47,601 bases of DNA from an uncultured Clostridium sp. (GTDB lineage Bacteria > Bacillota > Clostridia > Lachnospirales > Lachnospiraceae): contig CANRZB010000029.1 in the NCBI GenBank assembly GCA_947644195.1, forward strand, positions 1-47,601. The letters run 5' to 3'. Made by a program: the position numbers and the translations under genes. Positions 24,383-33,394 of the stretch are shown here, in pieces. The number at the start of each line of letters is the position of its first letter. Position 1 is the first letter of the stretch. The notes beneath the pieces are model-generated. The model worked only from the letters and a program-made list of their open reading frames with translations, did not search any database and was not told where the DNA came from.

Positions 24383-25837
24383 TTATACATTAATTTCCGC
24401 TTTCATGCCCAGAATATCTCGATTGGCGTCCAGAACAGGCTGCACTTCGTTTTCTATAAATTCCTGTACCTGAGATGGCGCACGCCCTACATATTTCGCA
24501 GGATCCATGGATGCCTGCAGTTCCTCCAGGCTCATTGGGAATTCCTCATCCGCAGCAATTAATTCCAACAGATTATTTTCTTTGCCATATTCCTTCACAT
24601 TCTTCCCTGCTTCCATAGAAAGAGTACGGATTTTTTCATGCAGCTCTTGGCGGTTTCCGCCCGCTTTTACCGCATCCATCATAATATTTTCTGTCGCCAT
24701 AAACGGCAGTTCGGAGAGCAGACGTTTCTCAATAACCTTATCGTATACTACCAATCCATCAACCACATTCAAAAGCAGATCCAGGATTCCATCCGTTGCC
24801 AGAAAGCCCTCCGGGATACTGATCCGTTTGTTGGCTGAATCGTCCAGGGTGCGTTCAAACCACTGGCTGGCCGAAGTAAACATCGTGTTAGTCACGTCTG
24901 CCATCACATAGCGGGACAGGGAAGCAATTCGTTCGCTGCGCATCGGGTTTCGTTTATATGCCATCGCAGAAGATCCAATCTGATTCTTTTCAAACGGTTC
25001 CTCAATTTCTTTCAAATGCTGCAACAAGCGGATATCATTGGAAAATTTATGGGCACTTGCCGCAATTCCCGCCAATACATTGGCAACTCTGGTATCCAAT
25101 TTACGGGAATACGTCTGGCCAGATACCGGAAAGCATGCCGAAAACCCTAATTTTTCTGCGATAATTTGGTCCAGTTTCTTGACCTTGTCCTCATCCCCAT
25201 CAAACAGTTCCATAAAGCTTGCCTGTGTGCCGGTGGTTCCCTTGGAACCCAGTAATTTCATCGTGGACAGTACATAATCCACATCTTCCAAATCCATTAG
25301 GAATTCCTGCAGCCACAGTGTCGCACGTTTTCCGACCGTCGTCGGCTGTGCCGGCTGGAAATGGGTAAAGGCCAGCGTCGGCTGTCCCTTATATTTCATG
25401 GCAAACCGTGCAAGTTCGTCAATTACATTAATGAGTTTTTTCTTTATCAATTGCAACGCTTCGGTCATTACAATGACATCGGTATTATCCCCCACATAGC
25501 AGGAAGTCGCTCCCAGATGGATAATCCCAGCCGCTTTTGGACACTGCTGCCCATAGGCATACACATGAGACATCACATCATGACGCACCTGTTTCTCCCT
25601 CTCTTTTGCCACATCATAGTTAATTTCCTCTGCATGCGCTTTTAATTCATCAATCTGTTCCTGGGTTACGGCTGGACCTCCCTGCTCATTCTTGAGCCCT
25701 AATTCATTCTCCGCTTCCGCCAGGGCAATCCATAGCTTCCTCCAGGTACGGAATTTCTTATCCGGAGAAAAAATGTATTGCATTTCCTTGCTGGCATAGC
25801 GCTCTGATAATGGACTGGTATACTTGTCTGTACTCAT
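24383..25837 (-). CDS. purB: Adenylosuccinate lyase
   Basis: A 484-residue fumarase/aspartase-superfamily enzyme that releases fumarate from SAICAR (giving AICAR) and from adenylosuccinate (giving AMP). The family signature [16 protein letters not shown] lies near residue 290, with the catalytic loop Ser. [14 protein letters not shown] and the [17 protein letters not shown] block (catalytic His) are also seen. It is close to the longer, eukaryote-like PurB form in length. The ATG follows GGAG. It lies 27 bp after purF, so the two are surely cotranscribed. Its AICAR product is the ligand precursor sensed by the riboswitch at 33314-33386. Confidence 0.96.
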   Translation of the reverse strand: MSTDKYTSPLSERYASKEMQYIFSPDKKFRTWRKLWIALAEAENELGLKNEQGGPAVTQEQIDELKAHAEEINYDVAKEREKQVRHDVMSHVYAYGQQCPKAAGIIHLGATSCYVGDNTDVIVMTEALQLIKKKLINVIDELARFAMKYKGQPTLAFTHFQPAQPTTVGKRATLWLQEFLMDLEDVDYVLSTMKLLGSKGTTGTQASFMELFDGDEDKVKKLDQIIAEKLGFSACFPVSGQTYSRKLDTRVANVLAGIAASAHKFSNDIRLLQHLKEIEEPFEKNQIGSSAMAYKRNPMRSERIASLSRYVMADVTNTMFTSASQWFERTLDDSANKRISIPEGFLATDGILDLLLNVVDGLVVYDKVIEKRLLSELPFMATENIMMDAVKAGGNRQELHEKIRTLSMEAGKNVKEYGKENNLLELIAADEEFPMSLEELQASMDPAKYVGRAPSQVQEFIENEVQPVLDANRDILGMKAEINV

Positions 25838-25864
25838 ACTGTAGTCTCCTTTCGTATCACGTTA

Positions 25865-27349
25865 TTAAGAATCAAAATCTCCCCGGATATCCTCTTTCGG
25901 CGGGGCAATCGGATAATTGCCGGAAAAACAGGCATGACAATATCCACAATTCCCACCAATCAATTCCGCAAGACGTTGTTCGGACAGATATCCCAACGAA
26001 TCCGCACCAATCATGGCTGCTATTTCCTCCTCGGAATGTTGATAGGCAATCAGTTGGTCACTGGACGGCACATCCGTTCCAAAATAGCAGGGATGCCGGA
26101 ATGGCGGCGAACTGATCCTCACATGCACCTCCGTTGCCCCAGCGTCTTTTATCATGTTTACAATTCTTGCACTGGTAGTTCCCCGGACAATTGAGTCGTC
26201 TATCATCACAACCCGTTTGCCTCGGACGACTTCCCGCAGTGCATTTAACTTAATTCGCACACTGGATTCCCGCGCTGACTGCTTAGGCTTGATAAACGTC
26301 CGTCCCACATAACTGTTTTTTACAAAAGCTGTCCCATACGGAATCCCTGATTCCATAGAGTACCCCATGGCAGCAGCATTGCCGGATTCCGGTACTCCTA
26401 CCACAATATCCGCATCCACCGGATGGTCCTGTGCCAGGATCCGTCCGGCCATCAGGCGGGAACTATGCACACACACACCATCCAGATAGCTATCCGGGCG
26501 GGCAAAATAAATATATTCAAAGATACATTTGGCATGCTGTCCAGTTACCATACTCCGGTCAGAATGAATCCCTTCCGCATCAATCATCACGATCTCTCCG
26601 GGCTCCACATCCCGGACAAATTCAGCGCCCACGGCATCCAGTGCACAGCTCTCCGAAGAGAGAAAATAGGCGCGATCCCGTTTCCCGATACAGAGTGGTC
26701 GGAACCCAAACGGATCCCTTGCCCCAATCAATTTACGGGGACTGGCAACAACCAGGGAGTAAGCGCCGCTAATCTGTTTCATCGCACACTTCACAGCTTC
26801 TTCCGCCCTGCCGACATGTAACCTCTCGCGGGCAATCAAATAGGCGATCACTTCCGAATCAATCGTGGTATGGAAAATTGCCCCATTTAACTCTAACTGC
26901 CGACGCAAGTCCAGCGCATTGACCAGGTTTCCATTATGCGCTACCATCAACGTTCCCTTAATATAGTTTAAAACCAACGGCTGTGTATTTTCTGCAATAC
27001 TGGCGCCGGCGGTCGAATAACGAACATGTCCCACACCGATATCTCCCGCCATCTGATCGAGATGTTCCGCATCAAACACCTCATTCACTAATCCCATTCC
27101 CTTGCACATCTGGGAATTACGCAGAGCACCATCCGTCCGACTCACTGCAATCCCACAGCTCTCCTGGCCGCGGTGCTGCAATGCAAATAATCCATAATAA
27201 ATGGAAGAAGCAACATTTCCGCCATCCAGGTCATACATCCCAAAGACGCCACATTCCTCGCCCAGTTTTTCTTCCTCTGGTTCCTCTGCCAAACATACTT
27301 CTCGACATGGTTTCCCCTGTTGTACCTTTGCTTGTTTGTGTTTATTCAT
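25865..27349 (-). CDS. purF: Amidophosphoribosyltransferase
   Basis: A 494-residue enzyme that makes phosphoribosylamine from PRPP and glutamine, the first step of purine synthesis. The nucleophile Cys33 in GEECGVFGMYD becomes N-terminal after propeptide removal. The glutaminase domain includes HVRYSTAGAS and VAHNGNLVNA. The PRPP site is VVMIDDSIVRGTTSARI. Cysteines in FRHPCYFGTD and CGYCHACFSG fit the Bacillus-type 4Fe-4S cluster. The ATG at 27349 is chosen because AAAGG lies six bases upstream; the long upstream extension in frame has no site. It is the first gene of purF-purB-purA behind its own promoter and a possible attenuator. Confidence 0.96.
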   Translation of the reverse strand: MNKHKQAKVQQGKPCREVCLAEEPEEEKLGEECGVFGMYDLDGGNVASSIYYGLFALQHRGQESCGIAVSRTDGALRNSQMCKGMGLVNEVFDAEHLDQMAGDIGVGHVRYSTAGASIAENTQPLVLNYIKGTLMVAHNGNLVNALDLRRQLELNGAIFHTTIDSEVIAYLIARERLHVGRAEEAVKCAMKQISGAYSLVVASPRKLIGARDPFGFRPLCIGKRDRAYFLSSESCALDAVGAEFVRDVEPGEIVMIDAEGIHSDRSMVTGQHAKCIFEYIYFARPDSYLDGVCVHSSRLMAGRILAQDHPVDADIVVGVPESGNAAAMGYSMESGIPYGTAFVKNSYVGRTFIKPKQSARESSVRIKLNALREVVRGKRVVMIDDSIVRGTTSARIVNMIKDAGATEVHVRISSPPFRHPCYFGTDVPSSDQLIAYQHSEEEIAAMIGADSLGYLSEQRLAELIGGNCGYCHACFSGNYPIAPPKEDIRGDFDS

Positions 27350-27401
27350 GTTCATCCTTTCCCGCACCAAATGTTCTTCCCAGTTCATGGCAAAAGAAAA
27401 T

Positions 27402-27445
27402 CCCCGAAAGCTGTCGAATACTTCTTTCCTTCCATCTCTTCGGGG
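27402..27445 (-). promoter_or_regulatory. Possible attenuator hairpin in the purF leader
   Basis: On the minus strand CCCCGAA and TTCGGGG pair over a 30-base loop and are followed by ATTTTCTTTT, a terminator-like shape between the purF promoter and its ribosome site. No alternative antiterminator or known aptamer (guanine, PRPP) could be recognised in the short leader, so regulation by attenuation is inference. Confidence 0.5.
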
Positions 27446-27464
27446 TACGACGATTACCAAATAT

Positions 27465-27492
27465 ATTATAACCGTTTCCCGAAAAATCGCAA
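27465..27492 (-). promoter_or_regulatory. Sigma-A promoter of purF-purB-purA
   Basis: On the minus strand TTGCGA (27492-27487), a 16-base spacer and TATAAT (27470-27465), about 115 bases before the purF ATG and just after the end of the GH3 gene. Confidence 0.68.
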
Positions 27493-27514
27493 GACCGAAT
27501 CCTCTGTAAGAAAA

Positions 27515-28876
27515 TTATTTTTTCCCGGACTTACGGGGTTTTCTGGTTGGTTTTGGTGTCTCCGTAGGTTCCGGTGTCGGTGTTATCTCCGGTGTCGGCG
27601 TCGCCGACAACCTCGCTTCCACCTGTTCCCGCGTCAAGATTCCCCTCTTTAATTTCGTAGCCAAAATCCGTACCACAGACTCCTGCAGGCGCATTTCACT
27701 GATCGATCCATCCTGTACATGAGCTAACACTGCCTGATAAGCTTCCCGTAGATTGGATGGCATCAAAATCACATCTGCTCCGGCTTTTATGGTCTGATAG
27801 GCAGCCTCTGCCGAAGTATAATTATCTGTAATCGAGGACATGTCAAGCGCGTCTGTGACAATAACCCCGCGAAATCCCAACTCATCCCGCAATATGGTAC
27901 GCATAACCAGTTCCGATAAACTCGCCGGTTCCCGCGTTTCCGTTACCCGGCTGACCGAAATATGGGAAACCATCACAAAATCTGCCCCGGACTTAATGCC
28001 CGCCTGAAACGGTACAAAGTCAGTTTTCCGCAGCTTCGTAATACTTCGGTCAATATCCACGTTTTCCTGATGGGTATCTCCATCGGATGCCCCCTGACCC
28101 GGAAAATGCTTTAAAGTAGCGCTGACCCCGCGCTCCTGGCATCCCTGCACAAAGGCAGACACCAGATCCGCCACCTGATCCGGGTCACCGCCAAACGATC
28201 GGTTTCCAATTTCTGTATTGAGTTTACTGGTCTTGACATCAGCCACCGGTGCAAAGTCTACATTAAATCCCAAAAGACGGATCTCTCGGGCGATGGTACG
28301 TCCCATCTCATAAACATAATCTCCGTCCTGCGTCTTACCTATCTCTTCCGCCGAAGGAAATACGGTTGTTTTCATTTTAGGGTTTGAAGCAATTCTGGCA
28401 ACATCCCCGCCTTCTTCATCCACCGCTACAAACAAAGGCGTTACGCTCGTATCCTGTAATCCTGAAATCAGATTCCGGGTCTGCTTGATTCTGGCTATAT
28501 TTCTGGAAAACAGGATCACACCACCAACCGGAATTTCCTGCAATGCTGCCTTCATTGTCTTGGTACATTTTTTGAACTCATAGTAGTTGCCTTTGCGAGT
28601 ATCTAACTGCTCCAGATTGACCATAAACAATTGTCCTACGCGTTCCTCCAGGGTCATCCCCTCATAGTATTGCCCTGCCAAATCCAGGGCATCCTCCTCG
28701 GACATGGTAATGACCGGCTGCTCGGAAGGTTCCGGTGTTGCCGCCGGATCCGGTGTATATTTTTTGATAGGTTTCGTCTGTGTCCCCGGAAGGCTGCACC
28801 CGGATACCAGTAGCATGACTGCCATACTCATGGCCAGCAGCCGATACCCCCGCTTTCTTATTCTCTCCGTCTTCAT
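27515..28876 (-). CDS. Glycoside hydrolase family 3 lipoprotein, NagZ-like beta-N-acetylhexosaminidase
   Basis: A 453-residue exported enzyme that probably removes GlcNAc from peptidoglycan fragments. The N-terminus is a lipoprotein signal with lipobox VSGC (Cys27), then a Pro/Thr-rich linker. The GH3 barrel has VDEEGGDVARI, KHFPGQGASDGDTH at 256-269 (the His269 loop of NagZ) and VIVTDALDM with nucleophile Asp342. There is no second GH3 domain, which fits NagZ. The C-terminus is a Pro/Thr-rich tail ending in lysines. The ATG at 28876 follows GGAGAG; an in-frame ATG four codons upstream lacks a site. It lies upstream of purF on the same strand, but a separate purF promoter follows it. Confidence 0.9.
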   Translation of the reverse strand: MKTERIRKRGYRLLAMSMAVMLLVSGCSLPGTQTKPIKKYTPDPAATPEPSEQPVITMSEEDALDLAGQYYEGMTLEERVGQLFMVNLEQLDTRKGNYYEFKKCTKTMKAALQEIPVGGVILFSRNIARIKQTRNLISGLQDTSVTPLFVAVDEEGGDVARIASNPKMKTTVFPSAEEIGKTQDGDYVYEMGRTIAREIRLLGFNVDFAPVADVKTSKLNTEIGNRSFGGDPDQVADLVSAFVQGCQERGVSATLKHFPGQGASDGDTHQENVDIDRSITKLRKTDFVPFQAGIKSGADFVMVSHISVSRVTETREPASLSELVMRTILRDELGFRGVIVTDALDMSSITDNYTSAEAAYQTIKAGADVILMPSNLREAYQAVLAHVQDGSISEMRLQESVVRILATKLKRGILTREQVEARLSATPTPEITPTPEPTETPKPTRKPRKSGKK

Positions 28877-29048
28877 CGATCTCTCCATTTCAAAGTGTGT
28901 TCAGATTCCTGTTTACGGACAGTTCCCGATTCACTGCTCGTCTTTCCCAGTCTATCATTTGTCCCTAAAATAATCTATCATTTTTTTGTGAAAATATTGT
29001 AAAGTGCCCAAGCACCCCCGCATAAGATAAAACTGTAAATATATTTAA

Positions 29049-29065
29049 CTGTCGCAAAACGACAG
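29049..29065 (+). other. Leader hairpin before the Cys/Gly-rich small gene
   Basis: CTGTCG, a five-base loop and CGACAG lie directly before the ribosome site CGGAGG of the gene at 29079. It could stabilise the mRNA or control access to the start. Upstream, CATAAGATA near 29021 resembles a sporulation sigma -10 box, but the -35 is not convincing. Confidence 0.5.
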
Positions 29066-29078
29066 AACGGAGGATTAT

Positions 29079-29282
29079 ATGAGTGATTTAGCAGCAACTA
29101 ACTGTGGATGCGCTTCAAATGACAACGGATGCAACTGGATTATTATCCTGTTACTCCTGTGCTGCTGCGGCGGCGGAAATTCTTTTGGCGGCTTCGGCGG
29201 CGGATGCGGCGGAAATGATGGATGCGGATGTGGATCAATCATCTGGATCATACTTATCCTGTGCTGCTGTGGTGGATTCTAA
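29079..29282 (+). CDS. Cys/Gly-rich small hydrophobic protein (chorion-like high-cysteine type)
   Basis: A 67-residue protein of extreme composition: clusters of Cys and Gly around two hydrophobic stretches. It looks internally duplicated: GCNWIIILLLLCCCGGG (about 17-33) and GCGSIIWIILILCCCGGF (about 50-67) flank a Gly-rich centre with FGGFGGGCGGNDGCGC. Similar short Clostridia proteins carry the automatic name chorion class high-cysteine HCB protein 13, with no proven role. A good ribosome site (CGGAGG) and downstream terminator show it is a real gene. It may be a spore-coat or membrane-bound protein; this is inferred from composition and the sporulation-like -10 upstream. Confidence 0.8.
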   Translation: MSDLAATNCGCASNDNGCNWIIILLLLCCCGGGNSFGGFGGGCGGNDGCGCGSIIWIILILCCCGGF

Positions 29283-29331
29283 TCCATCCATTTAAGACGG
29301 GAATACTCCCCCCGAACAATGGGAGTGCCAT

Positions 29332-29360
29332 CAAGGGGTTCGCTTGCGGACCCCTTTCCT
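29332..29360 (+). terminator. First terminator-like hairpin after the small Cys/Gly-rich gene
   Basis: AAGGGGT-TCGC and GCGG-ACCCCTT form a stem with one G-T pair, followed by a T/C-rich stretch. It is weaker than the second hairpin downstream. Confidence 0.55.
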
Positions 29361-29381
29361 ATTTCCCAAAAAACAAAAGGA

Positions 29382-29420
29382 TAAAGGGCCAGCGCCATCT
29401 GGCTGCCAACCCTTTTTATA
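29382..29420 (+). terminator. Second terminator after the small Cys/Gly-rich gene
   Basis: AAAGGG pairs with CCCTTT, with an inner CCAG/CTGG stem, followed by TTTATATAG. It lies just before the convergent 61-residue gene. Confidence 0.65.
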
Positions 29421-29446
29421 TAGTAAGAATGATTCACGCCATCATC

Positions 29447-29632
29447 CTATTCTGCCTGATGCCGGCAGCGAATACATTCTCTGTCAATTTCATAGATTGT
29501 ATCATCTTCTATGATTAAATCCTGGTCTTTCTGCTTGTTCCTCCGGGTAATCTGCGGATCATACACATGCATTGCATGAATCGACTGCTTCTGCTCCTTC
29601 CCCGATCTTCCACCGTAATAATAGTATCGCAT
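29447..29632 (-). CDS. Small conserved-looking hypothetical protein
   Basis: A 61-residue basic protein starting MRYYYYGGRSGKEQ, with a central QITRRNKQKDQDLII, the acidic EDDTIYEIDRE and a C-terminal CIRCR. I do not recognise a named family. The ATG at 29632 has a perfect AGGAGG seven bases upstream, which makes it a real gene despite its size; the frame opens further upstream without a site. It lies 65 bp after aroC on the same strand and may be the last gene of the purO-purH-aroC unit. The CxxC pair could bind metal, but two cysteines alone prove nothing. Confidence 0.7.
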   Translation of the reverse strand: MRYYYYGGRSGKEQKQSIHAMHVYDPQITRRNKQKDQDLIIEDDTIYEIDRECIRCRHQAE

Positions 29633-29697
29633 TCTTTTCCTCCTAAATGTTCCTACCATATAATTTATGCAGAAGCCGTCCATAGGGAAGTAACATT

Positions 29698-30795
29698 TCA
29701 GGTAAAATGCCGGATAATGCCATCCATCTGCGAAGTCATAGATTGCAGCAGTAAATCCAGGATGGAGATGGCAACCATTGACTCTACCACAACCACGGCA
29801 CGCGGCACGATGATAGGATCATGCCGGCCGCGAATCCCAATCGAAATCTCCTCTCCCTGCCGATTTACGGTACGCTGTTCCCTGGCAATGGATGGAGTCG
29901 GTTTGATGGCCGCCCGCAGAATAATATCACTGCCATCACTGATACCCCCTAGAATACCTCCGGCATGGTTCGTCTGCTTACAGATCGTTCCCTCTCTACT
30001 ACAGAACGCATCGTTAAAATCCGAACCAAAACTGTCTGCCGCCTGGAAACCATCGCCGATTTCCACTCCTTTGACAGCGCCCACTGACATGACTGCCTGA
30101 GCCAGCACGGCATCCAATTTGTCGAATACTGGCTCACCCACACCTGCGGGCAATCCTCGCACGATACATTCCACAATGCCTCCCGCGGAGTTTTGTTCTG
30201 ACATTTTCTCTGCCAGGCGATCCTCTGCACGCGCAGAGGCATCCAGATCCGGCATAAATAACGGGCTCTTTGCAATATTTTCCCGTGACGCTTTTGATTC
30301 CTCTATCGTAATCCCGGCAATTGACCTGCTATACGCAAAGACTTCCACCCCCAATGCCTTCAAGACTTCTTCCGCCACCGCACCGCCGGCAACTCTCCCG
30401 ATGGTCTCCCTGCCGGAAGAACGGCCGCCGCCACGGTAATCCCGAAATCCATATTTCTGATCAAAGGTATAGTCGGCATGTCCCGGACGATAATATCCGG
30501 CAATTTCCGAATAGTCTTTTGACCGCTGGGTCTGGTTATACACAACCATAGAAATCGGCGTACCTGTGGTCTTCCCTTCAAAAACGCCCGACTGGATCTG
30601 TACCAGATCTTCTTCCTTGCGCGGAGTAGAATACTTAGTCTGTCCAGGCTTCCTGCGGTTCAGGTATTGCTGTACCATTTCCTCCCGCAGCGGCAACCCC
30701 GCCGGGCAGCCATCTACGACGGCACCAATACCCGTACCATGCGATTCTCCCCATGTCGTTACACGAAATAACTTGCCAAATGTAGAACCCGCCAT
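29698..30795 (-). CDS. aroC: Chorismate synthase
   Basis: A 365-residue FMN-dependent enzyme that converts EPSP to chorismate, the last common step to aromatic amino acids and folate. Signatures: TTWGESHGTGIGAVVDGCPAG near residues 8-30 (catalytic His), GRSSGRETIGRVAGGAVAEE, and FNDAF then NHAGGILGGISDGSDIILRAAIKPTPSI. GAGGAAATAATA precedes the ATG. It lies 23 bp after the AICAR transformylase gene. Its product feeds folate, the cofactor source for that enzyme, a reasonable link within the operon. Confidence 0.97.
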   Translation of the reverse strand: MAGSTFGKLFRVTTWGESHGTGIGAVVDGCPAGLPLREEMVQQYLNRRKPGQTKYSTPRKEEDLVQIQSGVFEGKTTGTPISMVVYNQTQRSKDYSEIAGYYRPGHADYTFDQKYGFRDYRGGGRSSGRETIGRVAGGAVAEEVLKALGVEVFAYSRSIAGITIEESKASRENIAKSPLFMPDLDASARAEDRLAEKMSEQNSAGGIVECIVRGLPAGVGEPVFDKLDAVLAQAVMSVGAVKGVEIGDGFQAADSFGSDFNDAFCSREGTICKQTNHAGGILGGISDGSDIILRAAIKPTPSIAREQRTVNRQGEEISIGIRGRHDPIIVPRAVVVVESMVAISILDLLLQSMTSQMDGIIRHFT

Positions 30796-30818
30796 TATTA
30801 TTTCCTCCCATACTAAAA

Positions 30819-31994
30819 TTAATGATGGAACAAACGCAATCCGGTAAAACTCATTACGATTCCGTGATGATTGCAGGCGTCAATCACATCCTGGTCACGG
30901 ATTGATCCACCCGGCTGGGCAATATAGCTGACTCCGCTTCGGAATGCCCGCTCCACATTATCACTGAATGGGAAGAAGGCATCCGAGCCACAGGTCACAC
31001 CGTCCGCCTGTGCTAGCCACGCTTTTTTCTCCTCTGTGGTAAAGACCGGAGGTTTTTCTGTAAATACCTTTTCCCATTCTCCGTCCGCCAGGATATCCAT
31101 ATAATCTTCCCCGATATACAAATCAATGGCGTTGTCACGGTCTGCACGCTTTCCATCTGTCTTAAACGGCAGGTTCAAAACCTGTGGAGACTGACGAAGC
31201 AACCAATTATCTGCCTTTTGCCCTGCCAATCTGGTACAGTGGATACGAGACTGCTGTCCAGCGCCAATTCCGATTGCCTGTCCATTTTTCACAAAGCAGA
31301 CAGAATTGGACTGGGTATATTTCAAGGTAATCATCGCAATCGCCATGTCATCCTTTGCCGTCTGTGGCAGTTCTTTGTTATCCGTCACAATATTGCTGAA
31401 AAATTCCTCGTCAATATTTAATTCATTTCGCCCCTGTTCAAAGGTAATGCCAAACACTTCCTTGCGCTCAATCGGATCCGGTTCGTAATCCGGGTCAATC
31501 TGAATAATGGCATAGCTTCCTTTTTTCTTCTCCTTTAATAATTCCAATGCTTCCGGCTCATATCCCGGTGCAATGATCCCATCGGAAAATTCTCTCTTGA
31601 TCATCCTGGCCGTGCACACATCACAGACATCAGACAATGCGATAAAATCCCCATAGGAAGACATGCGGTCTGCGCCTCTGGCCCTGGCATAGGCGGCTGC
31701 AAGAGGTGTCAAGTCTCCGAGATCATCAACCCAGTAGATCTTTGCCTCTACTTCACTGAGCGGGTTACCAATGGCGGCACCGGCGGGCGATACATGCTTA
31801 AAGGAAGTGGCCGCAGGCTTGCCGGTCGCCCTCTTTAACTCACGTACCAGCTGCCATCCGTTAAAGGCATCCAGAAAATTAATATATCCCGGTTTCCCAT
31901 TTAATACTTCAATCGGCAACTCGCCCTGCTCCATAAAAATCTTTGATGGTTTCTGGTTTGGGTTACACCCATATTTCAACTCTAATTCTTTCAT
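30819..31994 (-). CDS. Phosphoribosylaminoimidazolecarboxamide formyltransferase, stand-alone
   Basis: A 391-residue AICAR transformylase that moves a formyl group from 10-formyl-THF to AICAR (ZMP). It matches the C-terminal domain of PurH only; the N-terminal IMP cyclohydrolase domain is absent and is supplied by the PurO-type gene upstream. The catalytic Lys66-His67 lie in [42 protein letters not shown] and the end [29 protein letters not shown] are strongly conserved. GGAGG precedes the ATG. Only 34 bp separate its start from palindromic element copy 2, which splits it from purO; whether it still depends on the riboswitch is open. Confidence 0.94.
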   Translation of the reverse strand: MKELELKYGCNPNQKPSKIFMEQGELPIEVLNGKPGYINFLDAFNGWQLVRELKRATGKPAATSFKHVSPAGAAIGNPLSEVEAKIYWVDDLGDLTPLAAAYARARGADRMSSYGDFIALSDVCDVCTARMIKREFSDGIIAPGYEPEALELLKEKKKGSYAIIQIDPDYEPDPIERKEVFGITFEQGRNELNIDEEFFSNIVTDNKELPQTAKDDMAIAMITLKYTQSNSVCFVKNGQAIGIGAGQQSRIHCTRLAGQKADNWLLRQSPQVLNLPFKTDGKRADRDNAIDLYIGEDYMDILADGEWEKVFTEKPPVFTTEEKKAWLAQADGVTCGSDAFFPFSDNVERAFRSGVSYIAQPGGSIRDQDVIDACNHHGIVMSFTGLRLFHH

Positions 31995-32028
31995 TTGATT
32001 CCTCCATATTCTGTTAGGTTTTCACAAC

Positions 32029-32482
32029 GGTAACAGCATTTTCTTATTGCCATTTACAGTTTCTGGCACAAAGATAATTTTTTGTTATCCGTTGTAAACT
32101 TGATTCATTCTGCTGTTTCGATCGAAAAATTCCGATTGTCTGAATACACAAAATTTGCCCTGCCTGGCAAGTTTACGCCCTTTGGAGAAACGATTTGCCC
32201 TGCGTGTCATATTGTCTATTCGCGTGCTCGTACGCAAAACTCCCCACATGCTACGTTTGTATGTGTGTTCAGACAGTGCTTCCGAGCACGCACAGATACG
32301 ACACGCAAGGCAAAGTTTCTCACAAAGGGCTATTGCACTACGACAGGGCAAAATTTTGTCTATCTCAGACATTACTGATGATTTTTGAACGAAACAGCGG
32401 AATACGTACTGAAATTCAACGGATAACAAAAAATTATCCTGTTGAAACATATCACAAGTGGCAACAAGAAAATGCTGTTACC
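32029..32482. repeat. Large imperfect palindromic element, copy 2 (454 bp)
   Basis: The termini are a near-perfect inverted pair: GGTAACAGCATTTTCTTATTGCC against GGTAACAGCATTTTCTTGTTGCC. The arms pair inward through TTTTTTGTTATCCGTTG, CTGCTGTTTCG, GTCTGA, CAAAATTTGCCCTGCC and GTGCTCG/CGAGCAC blocks to a short centre near 32255. It shares long stretches with copy 1 (for example the region of TATTGTCTATTCGCGTGCTCG), but lacks the extra central arm of copy 1 (about 4600-4728). No gene is present. It fills the purO to AICAR transformylase gap, which otherwise has nothing but the ribosome site. Confidence 0.87.
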
Positions 32483-32491
32483 CTGCGTTTT

Positions 32492-33205
32492 TCACTGATG
32501 TTTATTGATGATGGATGTACGGTACTCTCCGGTCATCAGGTCAATATAACGGACAAAGAGTGATACCTTATTATCCTCATTCAAACTGGTCCATAGCATG
32601 TTGGTAAATTCATCCATATCATCATCAATTCCAACCAGTTTCGGCTCCCCCTCAAAACTAGGGAGCGGATCCCCATTTCCCTGATACGTATGGATAAAAT
32701 GCCCCTCTCCGGCAACCGGGGTGCTGTACGCAAAAGTGAAGCGTTGGCAGGAATCCCCGTTTCCGTTATTACTCTTGAGAATGGATAATGCATAATGATA
32801 TTCGCCATCTTCCACATGCATCACACCAGAAATCCGGGGCGTGTAGTTTGGTGCATCCGGCTCAAATGCCCTTGTGCGGAGCGCCTGTTCAAAGGTTTGC
32901 TGCTGATCCATGAAATGATAGATCGTATCGGTCTGATCACCATTGGTTACAATCGTCTTATTTCCCAGAACACGAACCGGTGCATAGATAATCAGACTGG
33001 GATCACTCAATTTCGACGGATCAAACGCCTGTGTACGGATACCGGTTCCATCTTCCACAAATACCCGGTTCCGGCTGTTTTCGCTACGTCCCATAATGAA
33101 GTAAGCGGTAACGGCATACTTTCCATTGGGAGTTTCCCCCATTACGATACCCCGTCCGGGATATTCATTTCCCTTTAACGCATTTTCCAGTGAAATCATT
33201 TGCAT
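32492..33205 (-). CDS. purO: IMP cyclohydrolase, archaeal PurO type
   Basis: A 237-residue protein matching the PurO (PF07826) family, which closes FAICAR to IMP, the last step of purine synthesis. PurO is best known from archaea but is also found in some Clostridia with a stand-alone transformylase. Family-like features: the N-terminal NEYPGRGIVMGETPNGKYAV, AYFIMGRSENSRNRVF, then AFDPSKLSDPSLIIY and a GDEF-like region rich in Gly/Asn. It has no relation to the PurH cyclohydrolase domain. The ATG at 33205 follows GAGG six bases upstream. It is the first gene after the ZTP riboswitch and is followed by element copy 2, the transformylase and aroC. Confidence 0.92.
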   Translation of the reverse strand: MQMISLENALKGNEYPGRGIVMGETPNGKYAVTAYFIMGRSENSRNRVFVEDGTGIRTQAFDPSKLSDPSLIIYAPVRVLGNKTIVTNGDQTDTIYHFMDQQQTFEQALRTRAFEPDAPNYTPRISGVMHVEDGEYHYALSILKSNNGNGDSCQRFTFAYSTPVAGEGHFIHTYQGNGDPLPSFEGEPKLVGIDDDMDEFTNMLWTSLNEDNKVSLFVRYIDLMTGEYRTSIINKHQ

Positions 33206-33290
33206 ACTTTACCTCATTTCTGCGGCTATCGAATCCAGATAACCGACCATTGTGCACGGAGCAGTGCTGCCCCCGCATCCACTGCATAAC

Positions 33291-33327
33291 AACAAAAGAC
33301 CACCCAGGCGTTACTGCCCAGGCGGTC
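33291..33327 (-). terminator. Riboswitch expression-platform terminator before purO
   Basis: On the minus strand GACCGCCTGGGC pairs with GCCTGGGTGGTC (with some G-T pairs) and is followed by TTTTGTTGTT. Its 5' strand is the last aptamer helix (GCCGACCGCCTGGGCA), so ligand binding would block this stem and allow purO transcription. Confidence 0.82.
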
Positions 33328-33386
33328 GGCTTTTGCTTCCATACTCCCTGTGGGTCATCCCACTTATCCGCCAGTCGTATGGAACT
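33314..33386 (-). promoter_or_regulatory. ZTP/ZMP (pfl) riboswitch aptamer
   Basis: On the minus strand, P1 is TTCCATAC with GTATGGAA. Inside it come GACTGGCGGATAAGTGGG, a short loop, and CCCACAGGGAG, and after a linker the second subdomain GCCGACCGCCTGGGCA. These are the conserved blocks of the pfl motif that binds ZTP/ZMP (AICAR ribotide). It lies in the purO leader. High ZMP, the substrate of the enzymes made, should switch the operon on. The match is from recalled consensus, not a covariance-model score. Confidence 0.9.
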
Positions 33387-33394
33387 CTGTTTCC

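Noticed and set aside
27350-27514. Guanine or PRPP riboswitch before purF
   Set aside because: The leader is too short and lacks the conserved loops of either class; only a simple hairpin is visible.
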